From contig CAWCUZ010000001.1 of assembly GCA_963798795.1 (NCBI GenBank), forward strand, positions 1,364,001-1,428,000: 64,000 nucleotides of DNA, in the 5' to 3' direction. Under the pieces are notes generated by a model, which saw only the letters and a program-made list of their open reading frames with translations, was not told the origin of the DNA and did not search any database. The translations under genes and the position numbers were made by a program. Below are positions 37,223-46,342 of this stretch, piece by piece (position 1 is the stretch's first letter; each line of letters begins with the position of its first letter). This DNA comes from CAWCUZ01 sp963798795. Its GTDB lineage: Bacteria; Acidobacteriota; Vicinamibacteria; Vicinamibacterales; SCN-69-37.

Positions 37223-37589
37223 TTGCCGCCGGGCGCGGCGGCAGCCACGGCACCCGTCGGATCGCTGCTCACCCGCTCCGCCTGGATCGTCGAGGGGCGG
37301 ACGCGCGAGATCGGCATCCGTCTGGCGCTCGGCGCCCGTCTCGCGGACGTCCGCCGCCTGGTGCTGCGGCCGGCGCTCGGCGCCGTCGCGTTCGGGCTGA
37401 CTGCCGGCGTCGTGGTCTCCCTCGCCGCATCGCGCCTCGTCGACGGCCGGCTGATCGGATCGGGCGTCGATTCTGACGAGCGCGGCGCTCGTCGGCGCCG
37501 TCGTCGCATTCGCCGCGCTCGCTGCCACCTGGCGCCCCACGCGGCGCGCCGTTGACGTCGACCCGGCCACGACATTCCGTTCGGAGTAG
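37223..37589 (+). pseudogene. C-terminal ABC permease remnant
   Basis: The frame reads VEGRTREIGIRLALGARLAD, then VRRLVLRPALGAVAFGLTAG and SLAASRLVDG, the last FtsX helix group of an acidobacterial permease. It loses frame after SGVDS, and the natural ending DVDPATTFRSE is found in another frame before TAG 37587-37589. No upstream part exists. The 479-bp gap 37148-37626 otherwise contains nothing I recognise. Confidence 0.7.
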
Positions 37590-37626
37590 CGCCTGCACTC
37601 AGCACGGCGCACCGGTCGGTTCCGCC

Positions 37627-38022
37627 TCAGCGGTTCGCCAGCACTCGGATGCCCTTCACCGCGGCCAGCTTCGCGTCCGCGGTGACGAGCACCAATTCGC
37701 ACACCTTCGCCGTGGCCACAAGAAACCGGTCTACCGGATCGGCGTGTGTCGTCCGCAGTTGGCGGCTCGCAACGGCCACCTCGGTGGTGACCGGCGCTTC
37801 GGTCACGGGCGCGCGCTCGAGCGCCTGCCGCACCCATGCCTCGCCCGGGCCGTCGACCTGCAGGCGCTTTCGTTCGATGGCCATGAGCGCCTCCCACACG
37901 CTGAGCGGAGACAGCCAGCGCTCCGTGTCGGGACCCGCCAGCGCCGACGCGACGGCCGGCGCGAGCCGGGCGGGATCGAGAAGGCTCCAGATCCAGATGT
38001 GCGTGTCGAGGAGCAGTCTCAT
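37627..38022 (-). CDS. PIN-domain toxin
   Basis: 131 residues from ATG 38022. The PIN acidic residues are in LLLDTHIWIWSLLDP, LSVWEALMAIER, DPVDRFLVATA and LVTADAKLAA. The THIWIW form is typical of PIN toxins paired with Phd-like antitoxins. The start overlaps the antitoxin stop by four bases. It is probably a ribonuclease. Confidence 0.87.
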   Translation of the reverse strand: MRLLLDTHIWIWSLLDPARLAPAVASALAGPDTERWLSPLSVWEALMAIERKRLQVDGPGEAWVRQALERAPVTEAPVTTEVAVASRQLRTTHADPVDRFLVATAKVCELVLVTADAKLAAVKGIRVLANR

Positions 38023-38258
38023 CGGACCGCGTTCCATTCCGAGACCGGCACCGCCGGCTCGATCAGGTCGCCGGTGATTCGCGCCGTGCCCTTCATCGCG
38101 CCGAGCCAGGGCCGCGCGGATGCCATCGCGGCCGGTGGGACGATGTCGGCGAGCGGTTTCCCGAACTTCGTGATCCGCAGCGGGCGACCGGTGCGGCGCA
38201 CGCGATCGAGGGCGGCGAGACAGGTCGCCTTGAACTTGGAGACCGCCATCGTATCCAT
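38019..38258 (-). CDS. Phd/YefM-type antitoxin
   Basis: 79 residues from ATG 38258. The N-terminus AVSKFKATCLAALDRVRRTG, then PLRITKFGKPLADIVP is the classical Phd DNA-binding domain; the last 35 residues would wrap the toxin. A longer start at 38288 would run through the palindromic operator, and AAGG lies at the right distance before 38258, so the short form is preferred. Confidence 0.82.
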   Translation of the reverse strand: MDTMAVSKFKATCLAALDRVRRTGRPLRITKFGKPLADIVPPAAMASARPWLGAMKGTARITGDLIEPAVPVSEWNAVR

Positions 38259-38270
38259 TCCAAGGACCTT

Positions 38271-38291
38271 ACCATGGTCATCGACCATGGT
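38271..38291. promoter_or_regulatory. Paired ACCATGGT palindromes, probable antitoxin operator
   Basis: Two copies of the self-complementary octamer ACCATGGT (38271-38278 and 38284-38291) are 13 bp apart centre to centre, just upstream of the antitoxin start. Phd-family antitoxins bind tandem palindromes of this size. The same region also lies upstream of the divergent hydrolase gene at 38348. Confidence 0.5.
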
Positions 38292-38347
38292 CCATCCATT
38301 GGCCCGGCGCGCGGTCCTCGCCGGCTACAATCTCCGCGGAGGTCTTC

Positions 38348-39289
38348 ATGCGCACCCGCGTCCGGCTGCTGGCCGTCGCCGCCCTTGCCATCGCGCTCGT
38401 CCTGCCGACATCCGCCCGCGTCCAGCAGGCGCAGGCCCCGCCGGCGTATGGGCCGGCCCATGGGACGTTACTGATCGTCGGCGGGAACATGAGCGACAAC
38501 TTCGGCATCCCCCAGAAGTTCATCCAGCTCGCCGGCGGCCCCGACAAGAGGTTCGTGATCGTCCCGACGAACGGCGGCAACCGGAACCGCGACGGCGGCC
38601 TGCACGTGTACGACCCGGAACAGGTGCTGGCGCCCTGGAAGAAACGCGGCCTCACGAACGTCGTCATGCTGCACACGGCGGATCCGAAGGAAGCCGACAC
38701 GGAGGCATTCGTCAAACCGCTGCTCGACGCCGATGCCGTCTGGTTCGACGGCGGACGCCAGTGGAACGGGGTGGATTCGTACGCCGGGACCCGCGCCGAG
38801 ACGGAATTCCGCCATGTGCTGGACCGTGGCGGCGTCATCGGCGGAAGCTCGGCCGGCGCCACGATCCAGGGCGACTACCTCGTCCGCGGCGACACGTCGG
38901 GACCGGACGTGATCATGACGGACGAGCCGAGCCACCAGCACGGCTTCGCGTTCCTCCGTCATTCGGCGATCGACCAGCACATCAACACCCGGAACCGCTG
39001 GGACGACCTGATCCCGGTGATTCAGAAGTTCCCGGATCTGGTCGGCATCGGCCTCTCGGAGGACACGGCGATCGTGGTCACCGGCGACCGGTTCGAGGTA
39101 ATCGGCCGCTGGAAGGTCACCGTGCACGACAACACCCGCGTCTATCAGCCCTGGGAAAAGCCGTACATCGTCCTCTCGGTCGGCGATGTCTACGACCTGA
39201 AGGCGCGCCGAATCGAGAAGCTCGGCATCGGGGCGGGACGCGGCGGGCGGCGCGGGACGGGTGCGCCACGGACGGGTCCGACCCGTTGA
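38348..39289 (+). CDS. Secreted cyanophycinase-like serine hydrolase (peptidase S51 family)
   Basis: 313 residues. A signal peptide (RVRLLAVAALAIALVLPTSA) precedes a class I glutamine-amidotransferase-like fold: GTLLIVGGNMSDN, VIVPTNGGNRN, ADAVWFDGGRQWN, then GGVIGGSSAGATIQGDYLV with the nucleophilic serine in GSSAGA, and HQHGFAFLRHSAIDQH. This matches cyanophycinase and related S51 dipeptidases, here exported. The AGGTCTTC before the ATG is a weak ribosome site. The C-terminal 20 residues are Gly/Arg-rich and extra. The substrate may be a peptide or isopeptide polymer. Confidence 0.83.
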   Translation: MRTRVRLLAVAALAIALVLPTSARVQQAQAPPAYGPAHGTLLIVGGNMSDNFGIPQKFIQLAGGPDKRFVIVPTNGGNRNRDGGLHVYDPEQVLAPWKKRGLTNVVMLHTADPKEADTEAFVKPLLDADAVWFDGGRQWNGVDSYAGTRAETEFRHVLDRGGVIGGSSAGATIQGDYLVRGDTSGPDVIMTDEPSHQHGFAFLRHSAIDQHINTRNRWDDLIPVIQKFPDLVGIGLSEDTAIVVTGDRFEVIGRWKVTVHDNTRVYQPWEKPYIVLSVGDVYDLKARRIEKLGIGAGRGGRRGTGAPRTGPTR

Positions 39290-39292
39290 TTG

Positions 39293-39326
39293 CAATTAAA
39301 CAAAAACTCAAATATTGTTTCAATTG
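39293..39326. promoter_or_regulatory. AT-rich inverted repeat before the Xre-like antitoxin
   Basis: Arms CAATTAAACAA (39293-39303) and TTGTTTCAATTG (39315-39326) pair except for one inserted C. The tract is strikingly AT-rich for this genome and touches the ATG at 39327. It is the likely promoter and operator of the toxin-antitoxin pair. Confidence 0.6.
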
Positions 39327-39713
39327 ATGTCCTTCTCACCTGCCCTGTCGAATCCAGCCGCGCAACCGGCACCCGAGGCAGTGCTGGCCAAGGCCGTGCT
39401 CTCGGTGGCGCGCCGCCTCGATCTCACGAACCGTGGACTCGCGGCGGTGCTCGGCACCAGCGAAGCCTCGGTGTCGCGTCTTGGCCGCGACCGCGGCCTG
39501 CGCCCGGGCAGCGCCGAAGGGTCACTCGCGTTGCTGTTCGTTCGCCTGTATCGCAGCCTGGATACCGCCACGGGCGGCGACGAGGGCAAGGCGCGGCAGT
39601 GGTTCACGGCACCGAACCGGCACCTGGGCGGCGTGCCGGCCGAACAGGTCCGCTCGGTCGAAGGGCTCGTGAGTGTCGTCCAGTATCTGGACGCGGTCCG
39701 CGGCAAGCTCTGA
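39327..39713 (+). CDS. Xre/MbcA/ParS-type antitoxin
   Basis: 128 residues from ATG 39327. The first half is a helix-turn-helix (LAKAVLSVARRLDLTNRGLA, then VLGTSEASVSRLGRDRGL) and the second is the DUF2384/MbcA toxin-binding domain (ALLFVRLYRSLDT, QWFTAPNRHLGGVPAEQVRS, VSVVQYLDAVRGKL). It partners the RES-domain toxin that follows and should repress the pair through the inverted repeat upstream. Confidence 0.88.
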   Translation: MSFSPALSNPAAQPAPEAVLAKAVLSVARRLDLTNRGLAAVLGTSEASVSRLGRDRGLRPGSAEGSLALLFVRLYRSLDTATGGDEGKARQWFTAPNRHLGGVPAEQVRSVEGLVSVVQYLDAVRGKL

Positions 39714-40429
39714 AGTCGGTCCGTTCACGGCCGACGCCTGGCGCGTCGTCGAGGCGCAGCATCGCGTGTCCACGCGCAAGCTCGTCGATTCGGACCGCGA
39801 ACAGGCCGTCCTCGAAGACCTCATCGAGAGTGCCAAGCCGCCCGCGCCGTCTGGCGTGCGGCTGCACTACCTGCTGTTCACGCCGTTTCGATATCCGCCG
39901 CTGCCGAACGGGTCGAGATTCGGATCGCGCTGGGACCCGGGCATCTGGTACGGATCCGAGCAACCGCGCACCGCGTTTGCGGAAGTCGCCTACTACCGGC
40001 TGCTGTTTCTCGAGGGCTCCGAGGCCGACCTCGGAACGGTGGAAGTGGATCTGTCCGCGTTCCAGGTGCCCGTCTCGACTGCGCGCGGTCTCGAATCTTG
40101 CGGGCGCTCGGTTCGCCCCATTCCGGCGGGCTCTCGCGTCGAAGACCAGCTACGCCGCCTCGCAGCCGTTCGGTGCCGAGATGCGCGTGCACGGTGTCGA
40201 AGCGTTCCGTTACGAATCGGCGCGCGACGACGAGCGCGGCGTGGGGGTGTTCACGCCGGCCGCCTTCGCGGTCAGGCGGCCCCGTGGGCTCGAGACGTGG
40301 CACTCCACGGCCACGCGCGCGGCGGTGGAATTCTCGCGCCTCGACTACTTCGAGCGCGGCCACTACCGCTTCACGCGGAACCGGTTTCTCGTCGCCGGCG
40401 CGCTGCCCCACCCCGCGCTGGCCACCTGA
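39673..40429 (+). CDS. RES-domain toxin (one frameshift)
   Basis: The homologous region runs from PFTADAWRVVEAQHRVSTRK through RFGSRWDPGIWYGSEQPRTA and FAEVAYYRL to VPVSTARGL, then changes frame near 40094 (an extra A) and goes on as LAGARFAPFRRALASKTSYA, GVEAFRYESARD and FERGHYRFTRNRFL to 40429. The RES motif and the conserved Arg, Glu and Ser positions are present. RES toxins degrade NAD+. The start is uncertain: GTG 39673 is the only in-frame start and overlaps the antitoxin by 41 bases, while the native protein probably begins close to 39713. Whether the toxin works depends on the frameshift being an error. Confidence 0.78.
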
Positions 40430-40438
40430 CCGGTGACC

Positions 40439-40451
40439 GGGGTCAGACCCC
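40439..40451. repeat. Short palindrome of repeat family B
   Basis: GGGGTCAGACCCC, followed by CAATCTG, has the core of the elements at 43587-43702 and 48134-48202. It lies between the toxin stop and the convergent permease stop. Confidence 0.55.
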
Positions 40452-40475
40452 AATCTGTCTGGAGCTCGAGCGGTT

Positions 40476-42933
40476 TCAGCCCTCGCGCAACACGACGGTC
40501 GGGTCGATCCGGGCTGCTCGACGGGCCGGCAGCCAGCCCGCCAGCGCCCCGGTCGCCATGAGCGCCGCGGCGGCGGCGACGAGCGTCCACGGATCATGGG
40601 GCTCGACGCCGAACAGCAGCGTCGTCACGAAGCCGGCGGCCCACCACGTGAGGACGCCGCCCAGCCCGAGACCGAGGGCGATCAGCCAGCCCACTCGTTT
40701 CAGGACCAGTCGCACGACGCCGGCCGCGTCGGCGCCAAGCGCCATCCGCACGCCGATCTCGGCGCGGCGCCGCGTGACCGAATAGGAGGTCACGCCGAAC
40801 AACCCGAGTCCCGCCACGATCAGCGCCAGGACGCCGAAGAAGCCTGCCAGCATCGCGACGAGCCGCTCCTGGCGGACCGACGTCCGCAGGTACTCGGCCA
40901 GCGGCGTGAAGGACAACGCGACGTCGGGCTCGGCTCGAAGCAGCGCGGCACTGACGGCGGACCGCAGCGCCTCGGGCAGTCCGCCGGCGGCGCGCGCGCT
41001 CAGCACCACGTCGGACGGCGGCTGTTCGAGTTGCGACAACGGGACGTACAGGGTCGGTTCGAACCCCACGCGCGCAGACCGGTAGACCGCGTCGTTCACC
41101 ACGCCAACGATGCGGTAGGTCTTCGCGGTCGGCCCTTCCACGCTGGTGGTGATCTCAGCGCCGACCGGGCTCCGGCCGGGCAGGAAGCGGCGCGCGAAGG
41201 TCTCGTTGACCACGGCCACGAGCGGCGTGCCTTCGCGGTCGGTGTCATCGACCCCGCGCCCGTTCAGCACCCGCATGCCGTACGTTCCGAACCAGCCCGG
41301 CGACACGACATTGATCCACGAGATGCGCTCCCGTTCCGAAAGCGACGGACCGTCGGGCGGGAGTTCGAGGAGCGTGTTCCACCGGACATTGGTCACGGGC
41401 GCGAGCGCGGAAACCGCCGACTCGGACACGCCGGGCACTGCGGCCACGGCCTCCTGCATCCGGCGGAACGCCGCGACTCGTTCGGCGGGTTCGAGGGGCC
41501 GTCCGCCCAGATCCAGGTTGATCACGAGCAGGGGATCCGGATTGAATCCGAGCGGAGCACTCGTGAGGACCGCGAACGTCCGCACGAACAGCGCGCCGCC
41601 CACGATCAGGCACAGCGACAACGCGACCTGTCCCACGACCAGGGCGTGGCGCAGCCCCACCCGCCGATCGCCGACCTGCGCACGGCCCTGCTCCTTGAGC
41701 GCCTCGCTCGGGCCGATGCGCGCCATTCCGAGCGCGGGTGCCCCACCAAAGACCACGGCGGTGACCATCGCCACGCCAATGGCGAATGCCAGCACGCGCC
41801 AGTCGATCGCGAGATCCAGGAACGTCCCCTGGGCGAGCTGCCGCACGAGCAGGGCGCCGCCCCACTGCGCGACGGCCAGGCCGAGCACCGCTCCGGCCGC
41901 ACGCCAGCAGCACGCTCTCGGCCAGCAACTGACGCGCGAGCCGGAATCGCGAGGCGCCCAGCGCCAGCCGGAGGCTCATCTCACGCCGGCGCGCCGTGGC
42001 GCGCGCCAGCAGCAGATTGGCGATGTTGGCGCACGCGATGAGCAGCACGAGCCCTACCATGACCGTGACGGTCTCGAGCGGCTGGGCGTACGTGCGGCGC
42101 AGTCCCGACTCGCCGGTCGCCGCGGCGACGAGGGTCAGCGGAGGGGTCAGGTACTCCGCCCGGTCCTTGGCGTTCCAGTCGGGCGGCGTCGTCGCCGCCC
42201 GAATCTGCGGCTGGACGCCGCGCAGCGCGGCCGTCGCCTCCTCCACCGACTGGCCGGGCTTCAGCCGGATCATGATCTGGAGCCACCAGGTCGATCGCCC
42301 GTCGAGAAAACCGGGCCGCTCCGTGAGCGAGGCCGCGCCGATCGGCGCGTACACCTCGGTCGCCTGGCCGACATCCAGCCCGTAGAACCCGCGCGGCAGG
42401 ACGCCGACGATGGTGAACGGCACGCGATTGAGCGTCAGCGTCCGCCCGAGCGCGTCGGGCGCACCGCCGAACCGGCGCTGCCAGAACCGATAGCTGATGA
42501 CGGCGGCTGGTCCATCCGCCCCGCCGCCCCGGACGTCGTCGGCCTCGCCGAGCGTGCGGCCCAGCAGCGGCTTGACGCCCAGCACGCCGAATATCCGTCC
42601 GCTGGCGTATGCGCCGTCCACGGGTTCCTTTTCACCGCGTTGCGACAAGTCGAACCGCGTCCGGGACCAGGCGAACGCGCCGCCGAACAGTGCTTCGCGC
42701 TGGCGAATCTGCTCCCAGATTGGATTCGTCCACGAGCCGTCGTCGACCAGGACGAGGCTGCCGGGATCCCGAACGGGCAAGGGTCTGAAGAGCAGACTGT
42801 TCAGAATCGAGAACAGCGCGGTATTGGCGCCGATGCCAAGGGCGAGCGACAGCACGGCCACGGAAGTGACGAGCGGCGTGGCGCGCAGCGAGCGCCAGGC
42901 GTCGCGCCAGTCGACGGCGAACAGCGTTCTCAT
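40476..42933 (-). CDS. MacB/FtsX-type ABC transporter permease (one frameshift)
   Basis: About 818 residues after correction. It begins FAVDWRDAWRSLRATPLVTS with AAGGAG before ATG 42933, has the first helix VAVLSLALGIGANTALFSIL, a MacB periplasmic domain, the first FtsX group (VMVGLVLLIACANIANLLLA), and the second half through to the end WLPARRAARIDPTVVLREG. The two halves are joined near 41900, where one extra base breaks the frame in the helix LLAESVLLA-AGAVLGLAVA. Its start overlaps the stop of the small prefix gene (ATGA). It is probably functional if the shift is a sequence error. Confidence 0.78.
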
Positions 42934-43195
42934 GGAGGCTCCTTGTGGAGATCGCCCGTGCGGGCGCGGTGCGCCCGCGCATCCGCTCGCGGAGGCCGAA
43001 CCAGACGGCCTCGGCGATGGTCATCGTCCAGAAGCGGACCGCGGCCCTGAAGCCGGGCTTCCGGCCGGCCTGCTCGCTTCGGAATGCGTCGCGCATGCCG
43101 GCTTCGTAGCGGGCGCGGAAGTGCCGCGGGTACGCGCGCAGCACCCAGCCGTACAGCCGTTCCGCCCACGGCAATGCCGGCGGCCGGACGCTCAT
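42930..43195 (-). CDS. Permease prefix-domain protein (one frameshift)
   Basis: About 88 residues. ATG 43195 overlaps the PadR stop. The sequence ERLYGWVLRAYPRHFRARYE, then AGMRDAFRSEQAGRKPGF, AVRFWTMTIAEAVWFGL is the small domain that in related systems is fused to the front of the permease. An indel near 42960 is needed to reach the stop at 42930 (ending GDLHKEPP), which overlaps the permease ATG. Here the prefix is a separate gene, an unusual split. Function of the domain unknown. Confidence 0.6.
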
Positions 43196-43546
43196 GCGTG
43201 GCCCTTGCGAGAGGCGGGATGCAGCGCGTCGAACGCGGCGACCGAGATCGGCGAGCCGGCGCCGTTCAGTGGCGAGCGTCCGGCGCCCGAGTGGAGTGAG
43301 CCGGTAGTGCGTTCCCCGGCGCGGGTCGTCGCCGGGTCGCCGCGGGGGCGCCTCGGTGACCAGACCCGCGTCAATCAGCCGCGACAAGTGCCGGTAGAAT
43401 GAGCCAGTCCGCAGCGGCACGCGGCCGCCCGACTGATCGCGGACCGCCTGCATGACGGCGTATCCGTGGCGGTCCCGGGCGGCGAGCGCAAGCAGGATGT
43501 GGAACACGGCGGGCTTGAGGGGCGCGGATAGGTCCAGATCGGACAT
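43192..43546 (-). CDS. PadR family transcriptional regulator (one frameshift)
   Basis: About 117 residues from ATG 43546. LSAPLKPAVFHILLALAARD, RHGYAVMQAVRDQSGG, then LRTGSFYRHLSRLIDAGLVT (recognition helix) and GTHYRLTPLGRRTL (wing) define a PadR protein. An extra base near 43242 shifts the final helix; the corrected end LVAAFDALHPASRKGHA stops at 43192 and overlaps the prefix gene start. Divergent from the M13 peptidase, with a repeat tract between. Confidence 0.78.
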
Positions 43547-43586
43547 GTCCACGTTAGACGCAGCCCCCGCGCCGCCGGTTGGCGTT

Positions 43587-43702
43587 GGGGTCAAACCAGG
43601 GTCAAACCCAGGTCTGACCCTGGTTTGACCCTGGTCTGACCCTGGTCTTGACCCTGGTTTGACCCCGGTCTGACCCTGGTTTGACCCCCCTGGTTTGACC
43701 CC
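43587..43702. repeat. Tandem 11-bp repeat tract (family B)
   Basis: About eight units of GGT(C/T)TGACCCT in direct array (11 bp, some 12-14 bp), with two units in inverted orientation at the left end (GGGGTCAAACC). It fills the space between the divergent PadR and M13 peptidase genes, so it may affect both promoters. The same unit builds the hairpin at 48134-48202. Confidence 0.8.
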
Positions 43703-43775
43703 AGACGCGACCCCAGATGCGACAATACGGTGTTCTGGCGCCTGGTGGCGCCGGCATCCGTCTCAAAGGACTTCC

Positions 43776-45860
43776 ATGCTCAGGCGCATTCCGACCGCTC
43801 TCGTCGTTTCCGCCGGCTTCGCGCTCGCCGCCGGCTGCAGCCAGCCAGCCGGCGCGCCGCCTGGCAGCACCTCTGCCACGGCTCCCGCCGGCCCCATCTT
43901 CGAGGTCGCCGATCTCGACACGACGGTGAGCCCTTGTTCCGATTTCAACGGCTTCGTGAACGCGAAATGGATTGCCGCCAACCCGATTCCGTCCGATCGC
44001 ACTCGCTGGGGCTCGTTCGACCAGCTCGCCGAGAAGAGCCTCAACGACCAGCACACGATCGTGGAGGCGGCCGGCCAGACGCCCGATCAGGCGGCCGCCG
44101 GTTCGATCGAACAGAAGATCGGCTATCTGTACCGCGCCGGCATGGACGAGGCGACGATCGACAAGCTGGGTGCCGACCCGATCAAGCCGAAGCTGGCAGC
44201 CATCGCGGCGCTGACAACCCCCGCCGACATCGTCACCTGGCTCTCCGCGTCGTTCGCCCGGGGTGATCAGCACGTGTTCTTCTTCGGGTCCACACCGGAC
44301 TTCAAGAACGCCTCGATGCGGATCGCGTCGGCCGACCAGGGCGGCCTGGGCCTGCCGACGCCTGACTACTACAGCAAAGCCGAATACAAGGATCTGCGGG
44401 CGGCCTACGCCGGACACATCGCCAAGCTCTTCGAGCTGACGGGCGTGCCGGCCGCCGACGCCACGAAGAAGGCTACGACGGTCCTCGCATTCGAGACCTC
44501 GCTGGCCGCGCACTCGCTCGCCCCCGTGGAGCTCCGCGACCCCGAGAACCTGTACCACTTCGTGTCGATCCAGGACGCGAACGCCGTGATGCCGCATTTC
44601 GACTGGGCCGCGTTCGTCAACACGCAGGGCATCGACCCGGGCGCGGGTTTCTCGTTGTCGCAGCCGCGCTTCTTCAAGCAGGTGGACGCGATGCTCGCCA
44701 CGACGCCGGTCTCCGCGTGGAAGGACTACCTCGCGTACCACGTCATCGACGACGGCGCGCCGTACCTCTCGAAACCGTTCCAGGACGAGGACTTCGCCTT
44801 CAACGGCAAGACGCTCAACGGCCAGCCCGAGCCGCAGGCGCGCTGGAAGCGCGTGCTCTCGACCATCAACGCCACGATGGGCGCGGCGCTCGGGCAGCTC
44901 TACGTCGCCCGCTACTTCCCGCCCGAAGCCAAGGCGCGCGCGAAGGAGCTGGTCGCCAACGTGCGTCACGCGCTCAGGGCGCGGATCGAGAACCTCGACT
45001 GGATGAGCGACGCCACCAAACAGAAGGCGCTCGCCAAGTGGGAGAAGTTCCTGCCGAAGATCGGCTACCCGGACACCTGGCGCGACTGGTCTGGCCTGAC
45101 CGTGACGCCCGGCCACTACTACGACGACGTGACGGCCGGCTGGCGCTTCGCCTACGAATACGACATCCACAAGGTGGGCAAGCCGACCGACCGGCTCGAG
45201 TGGAGCATGACGCCGCAGACCGTCAACGCGTACTACAGTCCGCAGAACAACACGATCAACTTCCCCGCCGCCATCCTGCAGCCGCCGTTCTTCTACGCCA
45301 ACGGCGACGACGCCATCAACTACGGCGGCATTGGCGCAGTCATCGGCCACGAATCGAGCCACGGCTTCGACGACGAAGGCAGCCAGTTCGACGGCGACGG
45401 CAACAACGTGAACTGGTGGACCGATGCGGACCGCAAGGAGTTCGAGGCGCGCGCGGGCAAGCTGGTCAAGCAGTTCGATGCCTACGTGCCGCTCGCAGAC
45501 CATCCCGACAAGCACGTGAACGGGCAGCTCACGCTGGGCGAGAACATCGGCGACCTCGGCGGCTTGAACGTGGCGTACGACGCGCTGCAGGCGGCGCTGA
45601 CGGCGCATCCCGACGAAGCCTCGCGGCAGATCGACGGCTACACGCAGGACCAGCGCTTCTTCCTGAACTGGGCGCGTGTCTGGCGCGGCAACATCCGCGA
45701 GGAGAATCAGCTGCTGCGGCTCAACGTCGACCCGCACGCGCCGGCGAAGTTCCGCGCCATCGCCGCGCCCTCGAACATGCCGGCGTTTGCCGCGGCCTTC
45801 CGGTGCAAGCCGGGCGACGCCATGGTGCGGGCCGCGGACCAGCAGGTCCGGATCTGGTAG
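43776..45860 (+). CDS. M13 family (neprilysin/PepO-like) metallopeptidase lipoprotein
   Basis: 694 residues. The start ATG 43776 opens a lipoprotein signal (PTALVVSAGFALAAGC, lipobox LAAGC with Cys at 21). The M13 N-domain follows (SPCSDFNGFVNAKWIAANPI), then VNAYYSPQNNTINFPAAILQ with the substrate-binding Asn-Ala-Tyr, the zinc site VIGHESSHGFDDEG (HEXXH) and the third ligand in LGENIGDLGG. Length and order are normal for the family. It is a zinc endopeptidase acting in the periplasm, anchored by lipid. It stands alone on the plus strand. Confidence 0.93.
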   Translation: MLRRIPTALVVSAGFALAAGCSQPAGAPPGSTSATAPAGPIFEVADLDTTVSPCSDFNGFVNAKWIAANPIPSDRTRWGSFDQLAEKSLNDQHTIVEAAGQTPDQAAAGSIEQKIGYLYRAGMDEATIDKLGADPIKPKLAAIAALTTPADIVTWLSASFARGDQHVFFFGSTPDFKNASMRIASADQGGLGLPTPDYYSKAEYKDLRAAYAGHIAKLFELTGVPAADATKKATTVLAFETSLAAHSLAPVELRDPENLYHFVSIQDANAVMPHFDWAAFVNTQGIDPGAGFSLSQPRFFKQVDAMLATTPVSAWKDYLAYHVIDDGAPYLSKPFQDEDFAFNGKTLNGQPEPQARWKRVLSTINATMGAALGQLYVARYFPPEAKARAKELVANVRHALRARIENLDWMSDATKQKALAKWEKFLPKIGYPDTWRDWSGLTVTPGHYYDDVTAGWRFAYEYDIHKVGKPTDRLEWSMTPQTVNAYYSPQNNTINFPAAILQPPFFYANGDDAINYGGIGAVIGHESSHGFDDEGSQFDGDGNNVNWWTDADRKEFEARAGKLVKQFDAYVPLADHPDKHVNGQLTLGENIGDLGGLNVAYDALQAALTAHPDEASRQIDGYTQDQRFFLNWARVWRGNIREENQLLRLNVDPHAPAKFRAIAAPSNMPAFAAAFRCKPGDAMVRAADQQVRIW

Positions 45861-45902
45861 GTCCGGCCGAACGTGCGGCGCGGCCGGCCCCGGCCGCGCC
45901 GC

Positions 45903-46289
45903 CTACTTCTTCTTGAACACCATCCCGGCGCCGTCCGAGAGGACGCCGTCCTGATAGACGAGGTCCATCGGCGCCCCCATCGGTTCGTCCGTCGTGAAGT
46001 GGAGCTTCGTCCCGTCGACGGTGTACACGCAATGGTGGGTCACGTCGGGCTGCCCCGGCGCGAACAGCGACACGGTCGCCTTGTCGGCGCCCGTGAAGGC
46101 GATCCGGACGCCTCCCCCGCCCATGTCGGCTTCGTACGTGCCCGAGAGGGCGGCCGAGCTGCCGCAGCCGGCGAACCCGGCGACGGCAACCGCCAGCAGC
46201 GCGGCCTGGACGAGCGCGATCACCCGCAGGCGCGGCGGGGCACCCGCGGATTCGTGTGGTGCGGTGATGCGATCAGTCGAACGGGACAC
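45903..46289 (-). CDS. Small lipoprotein of unknown function
   Basis: 128 residues. GTG 46289 is chosen because GGAGG ends five bases before it. A hydrophobic segment (LRVIALVQAALLAVAVAG) leads to the lipobox FAGC near residue 34. The mature 90 residues are a small beta-rich domain (LSGTYEADMGGGGVRIAF, then KLHFTTDEPMGAPMDLVYQD), like META- or lipocalin-like copies that detect or shield the cell envelope. It lies downstream of the symporter on the same strand. Confidence 0.7.
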   Translation of the reverse strand: MSRSTDRITAPHESAGAPPRLRVIALVQAALLAVAVAGFAGCGSSAALSGTYEADMGGGGVRIAFTGADKATVSLFAPGQPDVTHHCVYTVDGTKLHFTTDEPMGAPMDLVYQDGVLSDGAGMVFKKK

Positions 46290-46342
46290 GGTCACCTCCC
46301 CCTCCTGGGCGTCGGGTCGGCCCGTGCAGCGCAGCGGACACG

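Noticed and set aside
37552..39327. A 591-codon plus-strand open frame
   Set aside because: It overlaps the PIN toxin, antitoxin and cyanophycinase-like genes in a non-coding frame; it shows no domain.
43587..43702. Tandem array as a possible CRISPR
   Set aside because: Units are only 11 bp with no spacers between them, and no cas gene is present.
43602..45737. A 711-codon minus-strand open frame
   Set aside because: It is exactly antisense to the M13 peptidase, which has a signal peptide, HEXXH and family-wide conservation.
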